64,000 bases of DNA from Flavobacterium sp. (GCA_023251135.1 JAHEZJ010000012.1:1-64000); one strand, 5' to 3'; counted from the first letter of the stretch, positions 8,728 through 20,101 are shown. Made by a program: numbers and translations. Notes: generated by a model from the sequence alone, not told the origin.

Positions 8728-11019
8728 ATGAACAAAGAGAGTAAAAGAAGAGAAGCGTTACTGTACCATTCAGAACCAACTCCAGGAAAAATTCAGGTAG
8801 TTCCAACAAAAAAATATGCAACCCAAAGAGACTTGTCTTTGGCTTATTCGCCAGGAGTTGCAGAGCCATGTTTAGACATTGCAGCAAACGTAGAAGACGT
8901 TTACAAATATACAGCAAAAGGTAATTTAGTTGCCGTAATCTCAAACGGTACAGCAGTTTTAGGACTTGGAGACATTGGTCCTGAGGCTTCTAAGCCTGTA
9001 ATGGAAGGGAAAGGATTATTGTTTAAGATATTCTCTGATATTGATGTTTTTGATATTGAAATCGGTACAAAAGATATTGAAGAATTTATTCAGACCGTAA
9101 AAAATATTGCCCCAACTTTCGGAGGGATAAATCTGGAAGACATTAAAGCACCGGAATCTTTTGAAATCGAAAGACGATTGGTAGAAGAATTAGACATTCC
9201 GGTAATGCACGACGATCAGCACGGTACAGCCATTATTTCGTCAGCAGCTTTAATTAATGCGCTTGAATTAGCAGGAAAAAAAGCAGAAGATGTAAAAGTT
9301 GTAGTTTCGGGTGCAGGTTCTGCAGCGATCGCTTGTACAGATTTATATGTTTTGTTAGGAGTTCAGGTTAAGAACATCAAGATGTTTAACAGTAAAGGAC
9401 TTTTAACAAAAGACAACCCTTCACTATCAGAATTGCAAATGAAATATGCAGTTGATGGTCCTAAAGTTGATTTGGCAGAAGCAGTAAAAGGAGCTGATGT
9501 TTTCATCGGATTATCTTCAGGAGACATTCTGACGCCTGCAATGTTATTGACAATGAAAGAGAATCCGATTGTTTTTGCAATGGCAAATCCAAATCCGGAG
9601 ATCGATTATAACGTAGCGACAGAAACTCGTAAAGATGTTATTATGGCTACAGGACGTTCGGACTTTCCTAATCAGGTAAACAACGTTTTAGGTTTTCCAT
9701 ATATTTTTAGAGGAGCATTAGACGTACGTGCTACAAAAATAAACGAAGCTATGAAAATGGCTGCGGTAAAAGCATTAGCTATTTTGGCAAAAGAGCCGGT
9801 ACCGGAGCAGGTTAACGTAGCATACGGAGCAACAAAATTAGGTTTTGGTAACGATTATATCATCCCTAAACCATTTGACCCTAGATTGATTACCGTTGTG
9901 GCGCCTGCAGTTGCAAGAGCAGCAATGGAATCAGGAGTAGCAAAAAATCCTATTACAGACTGGGCAGCTTATGAAGATGTGCTTCGTGAACGTATGGGGA
10001 ATGATAATAAAATGGTGCGTTTGATTACCAACCGTGCTAAAGTGAGTCCTAAAAGAATTGTTTTTGCTGAGGCAGATCAGTTAAACGTACTTAAAGCAGC
10101 GCAAATTGTACATGAGGACGGAATTGGTTACCCAATTTTACTAGGAAACAAAGAAGTTATTTTAGAGCTGAAAGAAGAATTAGGTTTTGATGCTGAATTG
10201 GAGATCATCGACCCTAAAACGAATGAAGAAGAAGGAAGACGTAACCGATTTGCAAATTCTTACTGGGAAACAAGAGGAAGAAGAGGTGTTTCGTTATTGG
10301 ATTCACAAAAATTCATGCGCGAAAGAAACTACTTTGCTGCCATGATGGTAAACGAAGGTGAAGCAGATGCTTTGGTAACTGGTCATACAAGAAGTTATCC
10401 AACGGTAGTAAAACCAATGTTACAACTGATTGAAAAAGCACCGGGAGCTTCATTAATAGCTACAGCCAACATGATGTTGACATCACGCGGACCAATGTTC
10501 TTGTCGGATACAGCAATTAACATCAATCCTTCAACAGAAGATTTGATTAACATTGCAATCATGACCGCTAAAACCGCTAAAATGTTTGGTGTAGAGCCTG
10601 TTATTGCAATGGTTTCTTACTCAAACTTCGGATCTTCAACAAGTCCAAATGCATCAAAAGTAAGAGAAGCTGTAGCTTATCTGCATAAAAATCATCCGGA
10701 AATGATTGTTGACGGAGAAATTCAGGCCGATTTTGCATTGAATCAGGAAATGCTTGCAGAAAAATTCCCATTCTCTAAATTAGCAGGTAAAAAAGTGAAT
10801 ACTTTGATCTTCCCTAACTTAGATTCGGCTAACATTACTTATAAAATGTTAAAGGAATTGTATAAAGTAAACTCTATTGGACCAATTATGATGGGAATGG
10901 GTAAACCAGTTCACATTTTCCAATTGGGAGCAAGCGTTGAAGAGATGGTAAATATGGCTGCAATTGCAGTTATTGATGCTCAGGAAAAAGAGAGTAAAAA
11001 GATTAAATTAGCAAAATAG
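8728..11019 (+). CDS. maeB: NADP-dependent malic enzyme (malic/phosphotransacetylase-like fusion)
   Basis: 763 residues, the usual length for the MaeB class. The N-terminal malic enzyme part (about 1-425) shows YSPGVAEPC, the metal-site segment [13 protein letters not shown] and the nucleotide loop [12 protein letters not shown]. The C-terminal part (about 430-760) is a phosphotransacetylase-like domain ([30 protein letters not shown]). It oxidatively decarboxylates malate to pyruvate with NADPH formation. In known MaeB proteins the C-terminal domain is regulatory, binding acetyl-CoA, rather than an active phosphotransacetylase. Single gene with its own promoter. Confidence 0.95.
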   Translation: MNKESKRREALLYHSEPTPGKIQVVPTKKYATQRDLSLAYSPGVAEPCLDIAANVEDVYKYTAKGNLVAVISNGTAVLGLGDIGPEASKPVMEGKGLLFKIFSDIDVFDIEIGTKDIEEFIQTVKNIAPTFGGINLEDIKAPESFEIERRLVEELDIPVMHDDQHGTAIISSAALINALELAGKKAEDVKVVVSGAGSAAIACTDLYVLLGVQVKNIKMFNSKGLLTKDNPSLSELQMKYAVDGPKVDLAEAVKGADVFIGLSSGDILTPAMLLTMKENPIVFAMANPNPEIDYNVATETRKDVIMATGRSDFPNQVNNVLGFPYIFRGALDVRATKINEAMKMAAVKALAILAKEPVPEQVNVAYGATKLGFGNDYIIPKPFDPRLITVVAPAVARAAMESGVAKNPITDWAAYEDVLRERMGNDNKMVRLITNRAKVSPKRIVFAEADQLNVLKAAQIVHEDGIGYPILLGNKEVILELKEELGFDAELEIIDPKTNEEEGRRNRFANSYWETRGRRGVSLLDSQKFMRERNYFAAMMVNEGEADALVTGHTRSYPTVVKPMLQLIEKAPGASLIATANMMLTSRGPMFLSDTAININPSTEDLINIAIMTAKTAKMFGVEPVIAMVSYSNFGSSTSPNASKVREAVAYLHKNHPEMIVDGEIQADFALNQEMLAEKFPFSKLAGKKVNTLIFPNLDSANITYKMLKELYKVNSIGPIMMGMGKPVHIFQLGASVEEMVNMAAIAVIDAQEKESKKIKLAK

Positions 11020-11044
11020 TATAAAAAATAAGGTTGCAATAATA

Positions 11045-11078
11045 TTGTCGTATTTTTAACGCATTTTTATTATATTTG
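11045..11078 (+). promoter_or_regulatory. Predicted ruvA-sprA promoter (TTG-N23-TATATTTG)
   Basis: TTG at 11045-11047 and TATATTTG at 11071-11078 match the flavobacterial -33/-7 pattern. The box overlaps the TTG at 11076 that would otherwise extend ruvA, so it also settles the start at 11097. Confidence 0.65.
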
Positions 11079-11096
11079 ACCTTAATATATTATACT

Positions 11097-11678
11097 ATGA
11101 TAGCACATTTACAGGGGAAATTAGTAGAGAAAAATCCAACAGATGTCGTAATTGAATGCGGCGGAGTGGGATACCAGGTAAACATTTCTTTACATACCTT
11201 TTCATTAATTCCCAATGTAGAAAATATAAAATTGTATACGCATCTTCAAATCAAAGAAGATGCGCATACATTATTTGGTTTTGTAGAAAAATCAGAGCGC
11301 GAAATATTCAGAATGTTATTGTCGGTTTCCGGAATTGGAGCAAACATTGCCAGAACAATGTTGTCGTCTATAGAACCAAGACAAATTATCAATGCTATTG
11401 CCTCTGGAGATGTAGGCGTAATCCAGTCCATAAAAGGAATCGGAAACAAAACAGCACAAAGAGTTATACTTGATTTAAAAGAAAAAGTGTTAAAATTGTA
11501 CGATTTGGACGAAGTTTCGGTCGTTCAAAACAATACAAATCGAGATGAAGCGTTATCTGCTTTGGAGGTTTTAGGTTTTGTGCGTAAAACTTCTGAAAAA
11601 GTAGTGGAGAAAATCGTAAAAGAAGACCCTGAAGCTACGGTGGAAACCATCATCAAAAAAGCATTAAAAAGCCTATAA
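11097..11678 (+). CDS. ruvA: Holliday junction branch migration protein RuvA
   Basis: 193 residues, typical RuvA length. It starts with the OB-fold domain (MIAHLQGKLVEKNPTDVVIE, GVGYQVNIS). Tandem helix-hairpin-helix motifs follow (SVSGIGANIARTML at about 71-84 and SIKGIGNKTAQRVI at about 105-120), then a C-terminal domain III (about 145-193) that contacts RuvB. The tetramer binds four-way junctions and loads RuvB. The ATG at 11097 is preferred to an upstream TTG because that lies in the promoter. sprA starts 24 nt downstream, so the two may be co-transcribed. Confidence 0.96.
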   Translation: MIAHLQGKLVEKNPTDVVIECGGVGYQVNISLHTFSLIPNVENIKLYTHLQIKEDAHTLFGFVEKSEREIFRMLLSVSGIGANIARTMLSSIEPRQIINAIASGDVGVIQSIKGIGNKTAQRVILDLKEKVLKLYDLDEVSVVQNNTNRDEALSALEVLGFVRKTSEKVVEKIVKEDPEATVETIIKKALKSL

Positions 11679-11702
11679 AACCAATTTATTTAAACCAAGA
11701 GT

Positions 11703-14700
11703 ATGCGTAAAATTTGTATTTTTTTACTGTTTTTATTTTGCGGTAATGTTTTGCGTGCGCAAGTAAACCCAACAGTTCAAGATACAACTAAAACACAATT
11801 CTCCGTTGGTAAAGTAGAGTTAGGAAATCCGCCAAGTATACTTTCGGCCTATCGGTATGATCCCATAACTGACCGATACATTTACACCAGTTCAGTAGAT
11901 GGATTTTCAATCAATTACCCTATTGTATTAACACCAAAAGAGTATGAAGATTTAGTTTTGAAAGAATCGAGAAGAGATTATTTCAGAAAAAAATCAGATG
12001 CTATAGACGGTAAAAAAACAGGAAGTGAAGCCAAGAAAAAGGATTTGCTACCTCGATATTATATTAATTCAGGACTTTTTGAAAGCATCTTCGGAAGCAA
12101 TACGATAGACGTAAAGCCAACAGGATCAGTAGAAATGGACTTAGGGGTTCGATATACCAAACAGGATAATCCCGCTTTTTCACCTCGAAACAGATCGAGC
12201 CTTACCTTCGATTTTGATCAGCGAATCAGCATGAGCTTACTGGGAAAAATAGGAACCAGATTAGAGGTAAATGCAAATTATGACACCCAGTCTACCTTTG
12301 CTTTTCAAAACTTATTTAAACTTGCCTACACCCCTTCAGAAGACGATATTGTTCAAAAAGTTGAAGTAGGTAATGTGAGCATGCCTTTAAACAGTACCCT
12401 TATTCGTGGAGCTCAAAGTTTGTTTGGAGTTAAAACCGTTTTACAATTTGGTAAGACAACCGTTACCGGTGTTTTCTCAGAACAGAAGTCACAAACCAAG
12501 AGTATAGTTGCAGAAGGTGGCGGTACAGTTCAGAACTTTGATTTGTATGCACTCGACTATGATAATGACAGACACTTCTTCTTATCGCAATATTTCAGAA
12601 ACAAATACGACGCCTCTTTAAAAAAATATCCTTTTATCGATAGCCGTGTTCAGGTGACCCGAATAGAAGTTTGGGTAACCAACAAACAAAACAGGGTAAC
12701 GACCAACAATAATAACCTGCGTAACATTATTGCGCTTCAGGATTTAGGAGAAGGGCAAGTTACCGGAGTGCCGGACAATCAGGTTGTAGTAATAAGCAAT
12801 CCGGCTGGTTTTTTTAACAACCCGATCGATACACCAACAGACAACAACAACAACAAATATGATCCGGCTACCATTGGAAAACCGGGCGCTTATTTAAATT
12901 CAAATATTAGAGAAATTGTAACGGCAAAAACCGGATTCAATAATGCCAATACCAGTGAAGGAACAGATTATTCTGTTTTGGAAAATGCCAGAAAGTTAAC
13001 CGCAAACGAATTTACTTTCAACGCACAGTTAGGATACATCTCTTTACAGCAGCGTTTGGCTAATGACGAAATTTTGGCAGTAGCCTTTGAATACACCGTT
13101 GGAGGGAAAATTTATCAGGTTGGAGAATTTGGAAGTGATGGAGTTGACGGAACAGTAGTTACCGGAAACAACAACGCCAATAAAGCGATCATCACACAAA
13201 GTTTAGTATTAAAAATGCTGAAAAGTAACTTGACAAACGTTCAGAATCCGGTTTGGAACCTGATGATGAAAAACGTTTATCAAATTCCTCAGGCTTATCA
13301 AATCAAACAAGATGATTTCAGATTAAACATACTTTACACAGATCCTTCTCCGATCAACTACATTACGCCGGTTCCGGGAACAACTTTCCCTGCAAATCCA
13401 ACCGCAGATAACAAAGTCGATCAGACACCGTTATTAAATGTCTTCAATCTGGACCGACTGAATTACAACAACGATCCGCAAACCGGAGGAGATGGTTTCT
13501 TCGATTATATTCCGGGGGTTACAGTAGACGTTCAGAACGGACGAATTATTTTCACTACAAAAGAGCCTTTTGGAGAACTATTGTTTAAAAAGTTAAACAC
13601 AGGTGCAGGAGAAAATTATGACGATCCAAATTCTTATAATGCCAATCAGAAAAGATACGTTTTTAGAAACATGTACCGCAACACACAGTCCGGAGCTTTA
13701 CAGGACAGTGATAAAAATAAATTTTTATTAAGAGGAAAATACAAATCATCCGGAAGTAACGGTATTCCAATTGGAGCGTTTAACGTTCCTCAGGGATCGG
13801 TTGTCGTGATGGCTGCCGGAAGAAGACTGGTAGAAGGAATCGATTATAGCGTAGATTATCAATTAGGGCGTGTTCAGATTCTGGACCCTTCGCTTCAGGC
13901 TTCCAATACACCAATTGAGGTATCGCTGGAGAACAATTCAATTTTCGGACAACAAACCCGAAGATTTATTGGCTTCAATGTTGAGCATAAAATCTCAGAT
14001 AAATTTATCGTTGGAGGAACCTATTTGAAAATGAATGAAAAACCATTTACTCAAAAATCAAGTTATGGTCAGGAATCTGTAAACAATGCTATTTTTGGAT
14101 TCAATGGAAATTACTCCACCGAAGTTCCTTTCTTCACCCGATTAGTAAATAAATTACCAAACATTGATACCGATGTTCCTTCCAATCTTTCGATAAGAGG
14201 AGAAGTTGCCTTCTTAAAACCGGATGCTCCAAAAGCGAGTGATTTCGAAGGAGAAGCCACTATTTATGTAGACGACTTTGAAGGCTCACAGTCTACCATC
14301 GATATGCGATCTGCATATGCATGGAGTCTGGCTTCAACACCATTTGTAAACTCTATAAACGACAATACTTTTAATGCCAATTCCAATACATTAGAGTATG
14401 GTTTTAAACGTGCAAAATTAGCCTGGTACACCATTGACCCTGTTTTTTATGCCTCAAAACCATCCGGTATTTCAAACGATGACTTATCATTGAATACCAC
14501 CCGACGTATTTATAGCAGAGAATTATATCCAAATACAGACATCGCTCAGGGGCAGATTCAGGTTGTGAATACCTTAGATTTAAGCTATTATCCGTCTGAT
14601 CGTGGACCTTACAACAACAATCCAAACTTCGGTACAAGTCCGGCCAGTTCAAACTTTGGAGGAATCATGCGTGCTTTGAACTCGACCAATTTCGAACAGG

Positions 14701-17700
14701 GAAATGTTGAATACATTCAGTTTTGGGTAATGGATCCTTATGTGGGTAATGGACAAGCGGCAGTTAACAATACCGGAAAAATTTATTTCAACTTAGGAGA
14801 AGTTTCAGAAGACGTATTAAAAGACGGAAGAAAACAATATGAAAACGGATTAGGCCCGGATCAGATTATGGTGAATCCGAGACCACTGTGGGGAGACGTT
14901 CCGGCATCGCAGTCTTTAATTTATGCCTTCGATAACAATGCGGGTAACCGTAGCAACCAGGATGTTGGTTTAGACGGTTTGCCAAATGGGAAAGAAGCTT
15001 CGGTATATACCAATTACGGAGGAGAAGGAGATCCTGCTGCAGACGATTATACTTATTATTTAAATACAGACGGAGGCGTTTTAGAACGTTATAAAAACTA
15101 CAACGGTACTGAGGGGAATTCACCCGTAAGTATCGATTCACCTAACCGTGGATCAACTACATTGCCGGATGTGGAAGACATTAACCGTGACAACACCATG
15201 AGTACCATCAATGCGTATTATGAATACAGTATTGATATGAAACCGGGAATGCAGGTAGGGCAAAATTTCGTTACCGATATTCGTGAAGTGAGTAATGTTG
15301 AATTGCCAAACGGATCAACCACTACAGCAAGATGGATTCAGTTTAAAATCCCGGTTGCTCAACCTCAAAATACCATTGGAAACATCACCGATTTCAGATC
15401 GATTCGTTTCATGCGTATGTTTATGACAGGCTTTAGCAATCAAATGACCGTTCGTTTTGGAGCCTTAGATCTGGTTAGGGGAGAGTGGAGAAGATACACA
15501 GGAACACTGGATGCTAACGATACTAATCCGAATGACGACGGAACGGAGTTTGATGTTTCGGCAGTAAACATTCAGGAAAATGGTACAAAATGTCCTGTGA
15601 ATTACGTGGTACCGCCAGGAGTTCAGAGAGAGCAATTGTACAATAACAATACAATCATCAATCAAAACGAGCAGGCTTTGGCATTGCGTGTAGGAGGGTC
15701 TGGTTTACAATATACAGATGCAAGAGGAGTTTTTAAAAATGTAAGTGTAGACATGCGTCAATACAAAAAACTAAAAATGTTTTTACACGCCGAATCATTG
15801 CCAAACGAGAATACTTTATTAGACGATGAAATGATTGGTTTTATTCGTTTTGGAAATGACTATACCCAAAACTTCTATCAGGTCGAAGTTCCGTTAAAAG
15901 TTACGCGAACAGGAGGGTCTTGTACCATAAGCCCTGATCAGGTTTGGCTGGAAGAGAACAACATCGACTTGGCACTGGAATTATTGACCAGAATGAAGAT
16001 CAAAGCCATGAGCATCGATATTAACTCTGATAAAAGAGATATCAACGGAATTTATTATCCGGACGACGATTTAAGCATTAGCGGAGGTGACGGTGACGGT
16101 AAATTAAGATTAGGGATAAAAGGAAATCCGAACTTTGGTTTGGTTCGAAATTTAATGGTAGGGGTTAAGAGTAGAGCCGATCATAAAACCATAAAAGGAG
16201 AGGTTTGGTTTAACGAACTTCGTATGGCCGATTTAGAGAACAAAGGCGGTATGGCAGCGATCTTAAATATCGATACCAATATGGCCGATTTTGCGACCGT
16301 ATCTGCGACCGGAAAGAAAAGTACAATTGGTTTTGGATCTTTAGAACAAGGAGCCAACGAAAGAAGCCGTGAAGACATTCAACAGTATAATATCGTAACC
16401 AACTTGAATTTGGGTAAATTATTACCGCCAAAATGGGGAATCAATTTACCGTTCAATTATGCCATTGGAGAAGAAGTAATCACGCCGGAATACGATCCGT
16501 TCAATCAGGACATCAAACTAAAGCAGTTGATTAGAGAGACTACTAATGAGGCTGAAAAAGAAAACATCAGAACCAGAGCGATTGATTATACCAAACGCAG
16601 AAGCATCAACTTTATCGGCGTGAGAAAAGACAGGGCTCCTGAACAGAAGCCGCATGTTTATGACGTCGAGAATTTAACCTTCTCGCAATCGTACAATCAG
16701 GTAGAGCGTCACGATTATGAAGTAGCAGACTTTGTAGACGAGCAATCGAATACAGCGGTGAATTATGCCTACACCTTTCAGCCTAAAGAAGTAGTGCCTT
16801 TCAAGAAGACGAAATTCATGAAGAAAAGTGAGTACTGGAAGCTGTTAAGCGATTTTAATTTTAACTATTTGCCTTCAAATATTTCTTTTAACACAAATGT
16901 TTTAAGACAAAGTAATCGTCAGCAATTTAGAGAAGTAGAAGTAGAGGGGATTGGTCTCGATCCTTTGTACCGACGAAATTTTGCCTTTAATTATCAGTAC
17001 GGATTTGGTTTTAATCTGACAAAATCTCTGAAAATTAACTACACGGCAGCATCCAATAATATCGTGAGAAACTTCCTGAACGATGATAATTCGCCAAAAC
17101 AGGATTTTAATATCTGGGACGATTATTTCGATATCGGAACACCAAATCAGCACTTACAGCAATTGGTACTGAATTATGATATTCCGATCAATAAAATTCC
17201 GGTTTTGAGTTTCGTAAAAGCGACTTATTCGTATACTGCCGATTACAGCTGGCAGCGTGCTTCGACGGCATTTTCGCAATATGAGGACCCTAACGGAAAC
17301 CAGTTTGATTTAGGAAATACCATCCAGAATGCCAATTCGAATACGCTTACGACAACACTTAACATGAACATGCTGTACAAGTATTTAGGATTAACTCCGG
17401 GAGCAAAAGCAGGGGCAAAACCTAAAGCAATTGCACCTCCAAAACCAGGAGAGAAAATTGTAAATACAGCAAAACCGGCAACCACCAGCAGTCCGTTTTA
17501 CGATGGCATGATTGGTATTCTGACCAGTGTTAAAAACATTCAGATTAACTATACTAAAAATAGCGGAACGGTTTTACCGGGGTATACGCCGGGTGTTGGT
17601 TTCTTTGGAACGTCAAGACCTACTTTAGGATTTGTTTTCGGAAGTCAGGATGATATTCGTTATGAGGCTGCCAAAAATGGCTGGTTGACGACCTATCAGG

Positions 17701-18920
17701 ATTTCAACCAAAGTTTTACGCAGGTAACAAACAAATTACTGAAAGTGACTGCAAACATCGATTTATTCCCGGATTTAAAAATTGATCTGAATATGGATCG
17801 CGCTTATTCCGAAAACAGATCAGAGCAATATAGTGTTGTCAAAAATACTGGGACAGGAGAGTTGGATTACACACCTTTGTCACCCTATAATTACGGGATG
17901 TTCTCTATTTCAACCGTGCTTATCAAAACGGCATTCTCAACCAGCAGTGCCACAGAGTCTGCTGCATTTGATGATTTCAGAAACAACCGTTTGATTATAG
18001 CAAACCGTCTGGCAGAGGATCGTTATGGCGCAGGAGCTCCAATACCGAGATACGGAGATGCTAATAACCCGATTCCGGCAACAACAGATCCTAATTATAA
18101 AGTATACGTTGCCAATGAAGGATATCCAATCGGATTTACCAAAAGCAATCAGGCTGTTTTATTGCCGGCATTCTTAGCGGCCTATTCCGGAGGTAATGCG
18201 TCAAGCAGTTCGACCGATATTTTCAGAAGTTTCCCTATTCCAAACTGGAGTGTGAAGTACAACGGTTTGATGCGTTATAAATATTTTAAAGATAAATTCA
18301 AGCGTTTCTCTTTACAGCACAACTACAGGGCGTCGTATACAATCAACCAGTTCCGTTCGAACTTTGACTATATTGAAAAACCTAACGGGCAAGATGTGAA
18401 CACCAATTTCTTTAACAAAACCATCATGTCAAACATCAACCTGGTAGAGCAGTTCAGTCCGTTAATCCGAATGGATTTTGAATTGAAAAGTTCATTGCGT
18501 GTGCTTACAGAGATTAAAAAAGACAGAGCTTTATCGATGAGTTTTGATAATAATTTATTGACCGAAGTAAAAGGAATGGAATATGTTATTGGTCTGGGGT
18601 ATCGTTTTAAAGATGTGATCTTCTCCTCAAGACTGGCGGATACTCCAACAGGAATTATAAAAAGTGACATCAATATTAAGGCTGATTTCTCGTATAGAAA
18701 CAACGAAACATTAGTGCGTTATTTAGATTACGACAATAATCAGTTGGCAGCGGGACAAAATATCTGGTCGTTAAAACTAACAGCAGATTATGCTTTCAGT
18801 AAAAACCTGACCGCAATATTCTATTACGATCACTCGTTTTCAAAAGCAGTAATCTCGACGTCATTTCCTTTAACCAACATTAGATCAGGATTTACACTCC
18901 GCTATAATTTTGGAAATTAA
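11703..18920 (+). CDS. sprA: T9SS outer-membrane translocon / gliding motility protein SprA
   Basis: 2405 residues, matching the very large SprA/Sov family. The signal peptide is MRKICIFLLFLFCGNVLRAQ. The body is beta-rich with many aromatic-ended strands, long polar loops (for example the N-rich segment near residues 375-395) and a final strand RSGFTLRYNFGN. F. johnsoniae SprA is a 36-strand barrel that forms the T9SS translocon and is required for gliding and SprB export. The local order sprA-gcvH-vanZ-deoC-remB agrees with my memory of F. johnsoniae. An A/P/K-rich linker at about 1895-1925 (KAGAKPKAIAPPKPGEK) looks like a low-complexity loop. No frameshift was seen. Confidence 0.96.
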   Translation: MRKICIFLLFLFCGNVLRAQVNPTVQDTTKTQFSVGKVELGNPPSILSAYRYDPITDRYIYTSSVDGFSINYPIVLTPKEYEDLVLKESRRDYFRKKSDAIDGKKTGSEAKKKDLLPRYYINSGLFESIFGSNTIDVKPTGSVEMDLGVRYTKQDNPAFSPRNRSSLTFDFDQRISMSLLGKIGTRLEVNANYDTQSTFAFQNLFKLAYTPSEDDIVQKVEVGNVSMPLNSTLIRGAQSLFGVKTVLQFGKTTVTGVFSEQKSQTKSIVAEGGGTVQNFDLYALDYDNDRHFFLSQYFRNKYDASLKKYPFIDSRVQVTRIEVWVTNKQNRVTTNNNNLRNIIALQDLGEGQVTGVPDNQVVVISNPAGFFNNPIDTPTDNNNNKYDPATIGKPGAYLNSNIREIVTAKTGFNNANTSEGTDYSVLENARKLTANEFTFNAQLGYISLQQRLANDEILAVAFEYTVGGKIYQVGEFGSDGVDGTVVTGNNNANKAIITQSLVLKMLKSNLTNVQNPVWNLMMKNVYQIPQAYQIKQDDFRLNILYTDPSPINYITPVPGTTFPANPTADNKVDQTPLLNVFNLDRLNYNNDPQTGGDGFFDYIPGVTVDVQNGRIIFTTKEPFGELLFKKLNTGAGENYDDPNSYNANQKRYVFRNMYRNTQSGALQDSDKNKFLLRGKYKSSGSNGIPIGAFNVPQGSVVVMAAGRRLVEGIDYSVDYQLGRVQILDPSLQASNTPIEVSLENNSIFGQQTRRFIGFNVEHKISDKFIVGGTYLKMNEKPFTQKSSYGQESVNNAIFGFNGNYSTEVPFFTRLVNKLPNIDTDVPSNLSIRGEVAFLKPDAPKASDFEGEATIYVDDFEGSQSTIDMRSAYAWSLASTPFVNSINDNTFNANSNTLEYGFKRAKLAWYTIDPVFYASKPSGISNDDLSLNTTRRIYSRELYPNTDIAQGQIQVVNTLDLSYYPSDRGPYNNNPNFGTSPASSNFGGIMRALNSTNFEQGNVEYIQFWVMDPYVGNGQAAVNNTGKIYFNLGEVSEDVLKDGRKQYENGLGPDQIMVNPRPLWGDVPASQSLIYAFDNNAGNRSNQDVGLDGLPNGKEASVYTNYGGEGDPAADDYTYYLNTDGGVLERYKNYNGTEGNSPVSIDSPNRGSTTLPDVEDINRDNTMSTINAYYEYSIDMKPGMQVGQNFVTDIREVSNVELPNGSTTTARWIQFKIPVAQPQNTIGNITDFRSIRFMRMFMTGFSNQMTVRFGALDLVRGEWRRYTGTLDANDTNPNDDGTEFDVSAVNIQENGTKCPVNYVVPPGVQREQLYNNNTIINQNEQALALRVGGSGLQYTDARGVFKNVSVDMRQYKKLKMFLHAESLPNENTLLDDEMIGFIRFGNDYTQNFYQVEVPLKVTRTGGSCTISPDQVWLEENNIDLALELLTRMKIKAMSIDINSDKRDINGIYYPDDDLSISGGDGDGKLRLGIKGNPNFGLVRNLMVGVKSRADHKTIKGEVWFNELRMADLENKGGMAAILNIDTNMADFATVSATGKKSTIGFGSLEQGANERSREDIQQYNIVTNLNLGKLLPPKWGINLPFNYAIGEEVITPEYDPFNQDIKLKQLIRETTNEAEKENIRTRAIDYTKRRSINFIGVRKDRAPEQKPHVYDVENLTFSQSYNQVERHDYEVADFVDEQSNTAVNYAYTFQPKEVVPFKKTKFMKKSEYWKLLSDFNFNYLPSNISFNTNVLRQSNRQQFREVEVEGIGLDPLYRRNFAFNYQYGFGFNLTKSLKINYTAASNNIVRNFLNDDNSPKQDFNIWDDYFDIGTPNQHLQQLVLNYDIPINKIPVLSFVKATYSYTADYSWQRASTAFSQYEDPNGNQFDLGNTIQNANSNTLTTTLNMNMLYKYLGLTPGAKAGAKPKAIAPPKPGEKIVNTAKPATTSSPFYDGMIGILTSVKNIQINYTKNSGTVLPGYTPGVGFFGTSRPTLGFVFGSQDDIRYEAAKNGWLTTYQDFNQSFTQVTNKLLKVTANIDLFPDLKIDLNMDRAYSENRSEQYSVVKNTGTGELDYTPLSPYNYGMFSISTVLIKTAFSTSSATESAAFDDFRNNRLIIANRLAEDRYGAGAPIPRYGDANNPIPATTDPNYKVYVANEGYPIGFTKSNQAVLLPAFLAAYSGGNASSSSTDIFRSFPIPNWSVKYNGLMRYKYFKDKFKRFSLQHNYRASYTINQFRSNFDYIEKPNGQDVNTNFFNKTIMSNINLVEQFSPLIRMDFELKSSLRVLTEIKKDRALSMSFDNNLLTEVKGMEYVIGLGYRFKDVIFSSRLADTPTGIIKSDINIKADFSYRNNETLVRYLDYDNNQLAAGQNIWSLKLTADYAFSKNLTAIFYYDHSFSKAVISTSFPLTNIRSGFTLRYNFGN

Positions 18921-18957
18921 TTTTTAGTTTCTAAAGGGGATTTTATTAGAAGATTAT

Positions 18958-18965
18958 TACATTTG
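18958..18965 (+). promoter_or_regulatory. Predicted -7 box (TACATTTG) for gcvH
   Basis: Consensus TAnnTTTG 41 nt before the gcvH ATG. Its last base begins a GTG that would extend gcvH in frame, so the box argues for the downstream ATG. Confidence 0.6.
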
Positions 18966-19006
18966 TGCCTCAATTATTAAATTACCAATTTTCAAACACA
19001 ACTATT

Positions 19007-19387
19007 ATGAGCATACCAGCAAATTTAAAGTACACAAAAGATCACGAATGGATTAGCATCGAAGGCGATGTTGCAACAGTAGGAATCACTCATTTTGCAC
19101 AAAAAGAGTTAGGAGATATCGTGTATGTTGAAGTAGAAACTTTAGATCAGACACTTGACAAAGACGAGGTTTTCGGAACAGTTGAGGCTGTAAAAACAGT
19201 ATCAGATTTGTTTTTACCATTAACAGGAGAAATCATTGCATTTAATGACAGTCTTGAAAGTGCACCTGAAACTGTTAATTCTGATCCGTACGGCGATGGT
19301 TGGATGATCAAAATTAAAATTGCAGATGCATCAGAAATAGATTCTTTATTGTCTGCTGACGCTTATAAAGAACTTATAGGTGCCTAA
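19007..19387 (+). CDS. gcvH: Glycine cleavage system H protein
   Basis: 126 residues, standard length. The protein begins [15 protein letters not shown] and carries the lipoylation site [12 protein letters not shown] with the acceptor lysine at about residue 63, then [20 protein letters not shown]. The lipoyl arm shuttles the aminomethyl group between the P, T and L proteins during glycine decarboxylation. gcvT and gcvP are not in this window. The start at 19007 is chosen over 18965, which lies in the promoter. Its stop overlaps the GTG of the next gene. Confidence 0.97.
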   Translation: MSIPANLKYTKDHEWISIEGDVATVGITHFAQKELGDIVYVEVETLDQTLDKDEVFGTVEAVKTVSDLFLPLTGEIIAFNDSLESAPETVNSDPYGDGWMIKIKIADASEIDSLLSADAYKELIGA

Positions 19388-19763
19388 ACAATTGCTCTTA
19401 ATCTGGGCGATTATCTGTTCAGGAATCATTACTTACTTTTGTTTGACAGATTCAAGTAACATTCCGGCGGTAAATTTTCCGAGTATAGATAAAATTGTCC
19501 ATTTTTGTTTTCATTTTGGATTTACAATTTCCTGGATTTTGTTTTTCAAAAAAGAGCTGAAAGGGAAAGCACCAGACGATTTCAAAGCTTATTTAATTTC
19601 ATTTATATTTTCAGTTTTTTTCGGAATTACAATCGAAATTCTGCAAAGTGTTTTAACGGTTACACGAGCATCTGATGTAACAGATGTTTTGGCTAATGCA
19701 CTTGGAGCTCTATTCGGCATCTTTGCTGCTATAGTGTTTAAAAAACAAATAGATAGAATTTAA
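19380..19763 (+). CDS. VanZ-like small membrane protein
   Basis: 127 residues with about four hydrophobic segments ([62 protein letters not shown]). The VanZ-like core motif is [13 protein letters not shown] ... [25 protein letters not shown]. It starts with GTG and overlaps gcvH by 8 nt, so it is translationally coupled. VanZ was named for low-level teicoplanin resistance, but most family members have no known role, and I assign none here. Confidence 0.82.
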   Translation: MPKQLLLIWAIICSGIITYFCLTDSSNIPAVNFPSIDKIVHFCFHFGFTISWILFFKKELKGKAPDDFKAYLISFIFSVFFGITIEILQSVLTVTRASDVTDVLANALGALFGIFAAIVFKKQIDRI

Positions 19764-19774
19764 AAATATAAAAT

Positions 19775-19795
19775 CCCACTTCGGTGGGTTTTTTT
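19775..19795 (+). terminator. Terminator after the gcvH/VanZ-like pair
   Basis: CCCAC-TTCG-GTGGG hairpin with a stable tetraloop, followed by seven Ts, beginning 11 nt after the stop codon. Confidence 0.9.
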
Positions 19796-20101
19796 GTGCC
19801 CTAATGGTAACGCTTTCCGGGTTGGTCAAACCTTTGCGGCTTTGCGAGAAATTCTTTTGAGTCAGAAAAAAAAGGATATAAAGATTTAAGATTTTTGATT
19901 AACGATTTTTGATTTCAGATGTTTGAAAGGATATAAAATTGATTAATTGAACTATTGAGCAGCATTAAATCAAAAATCAGCAATCGTTAATCTTCATTCT
20001 AAAATCAACTAATTTTAATGATGTTGCTTTGTTTGAAAAGAAACCCGGGGCGACTTTGTGTAAATCTTCATGGCCATGACTGTTAATTTTAATTTAAAAT
20101 G
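19796..20101. other. Gene-free stretch with inverted AT-rich repeats
   Basis: No coding sequence is supported. It contains a partial copy of the dispersed GCG motif (CCTTTGCGGCTTTGCGAG, 19830-19848) and an imperfect inverted repeat: GATTAACGATTTTTGATTT at 19897-19915 against AATCAAAAATCAGCAATCG plus TTAATC at 19968-19992. The latter could fold into a long weak hairpin. Confidence 0.7.

Noticed and set aside
11076..11096. Upstream TTG start for ruvA
   Set aside because: It lies in the predicted -7 box; RuvA proteins begin MI(A/G)HLxG, matching the ATG at 11097.
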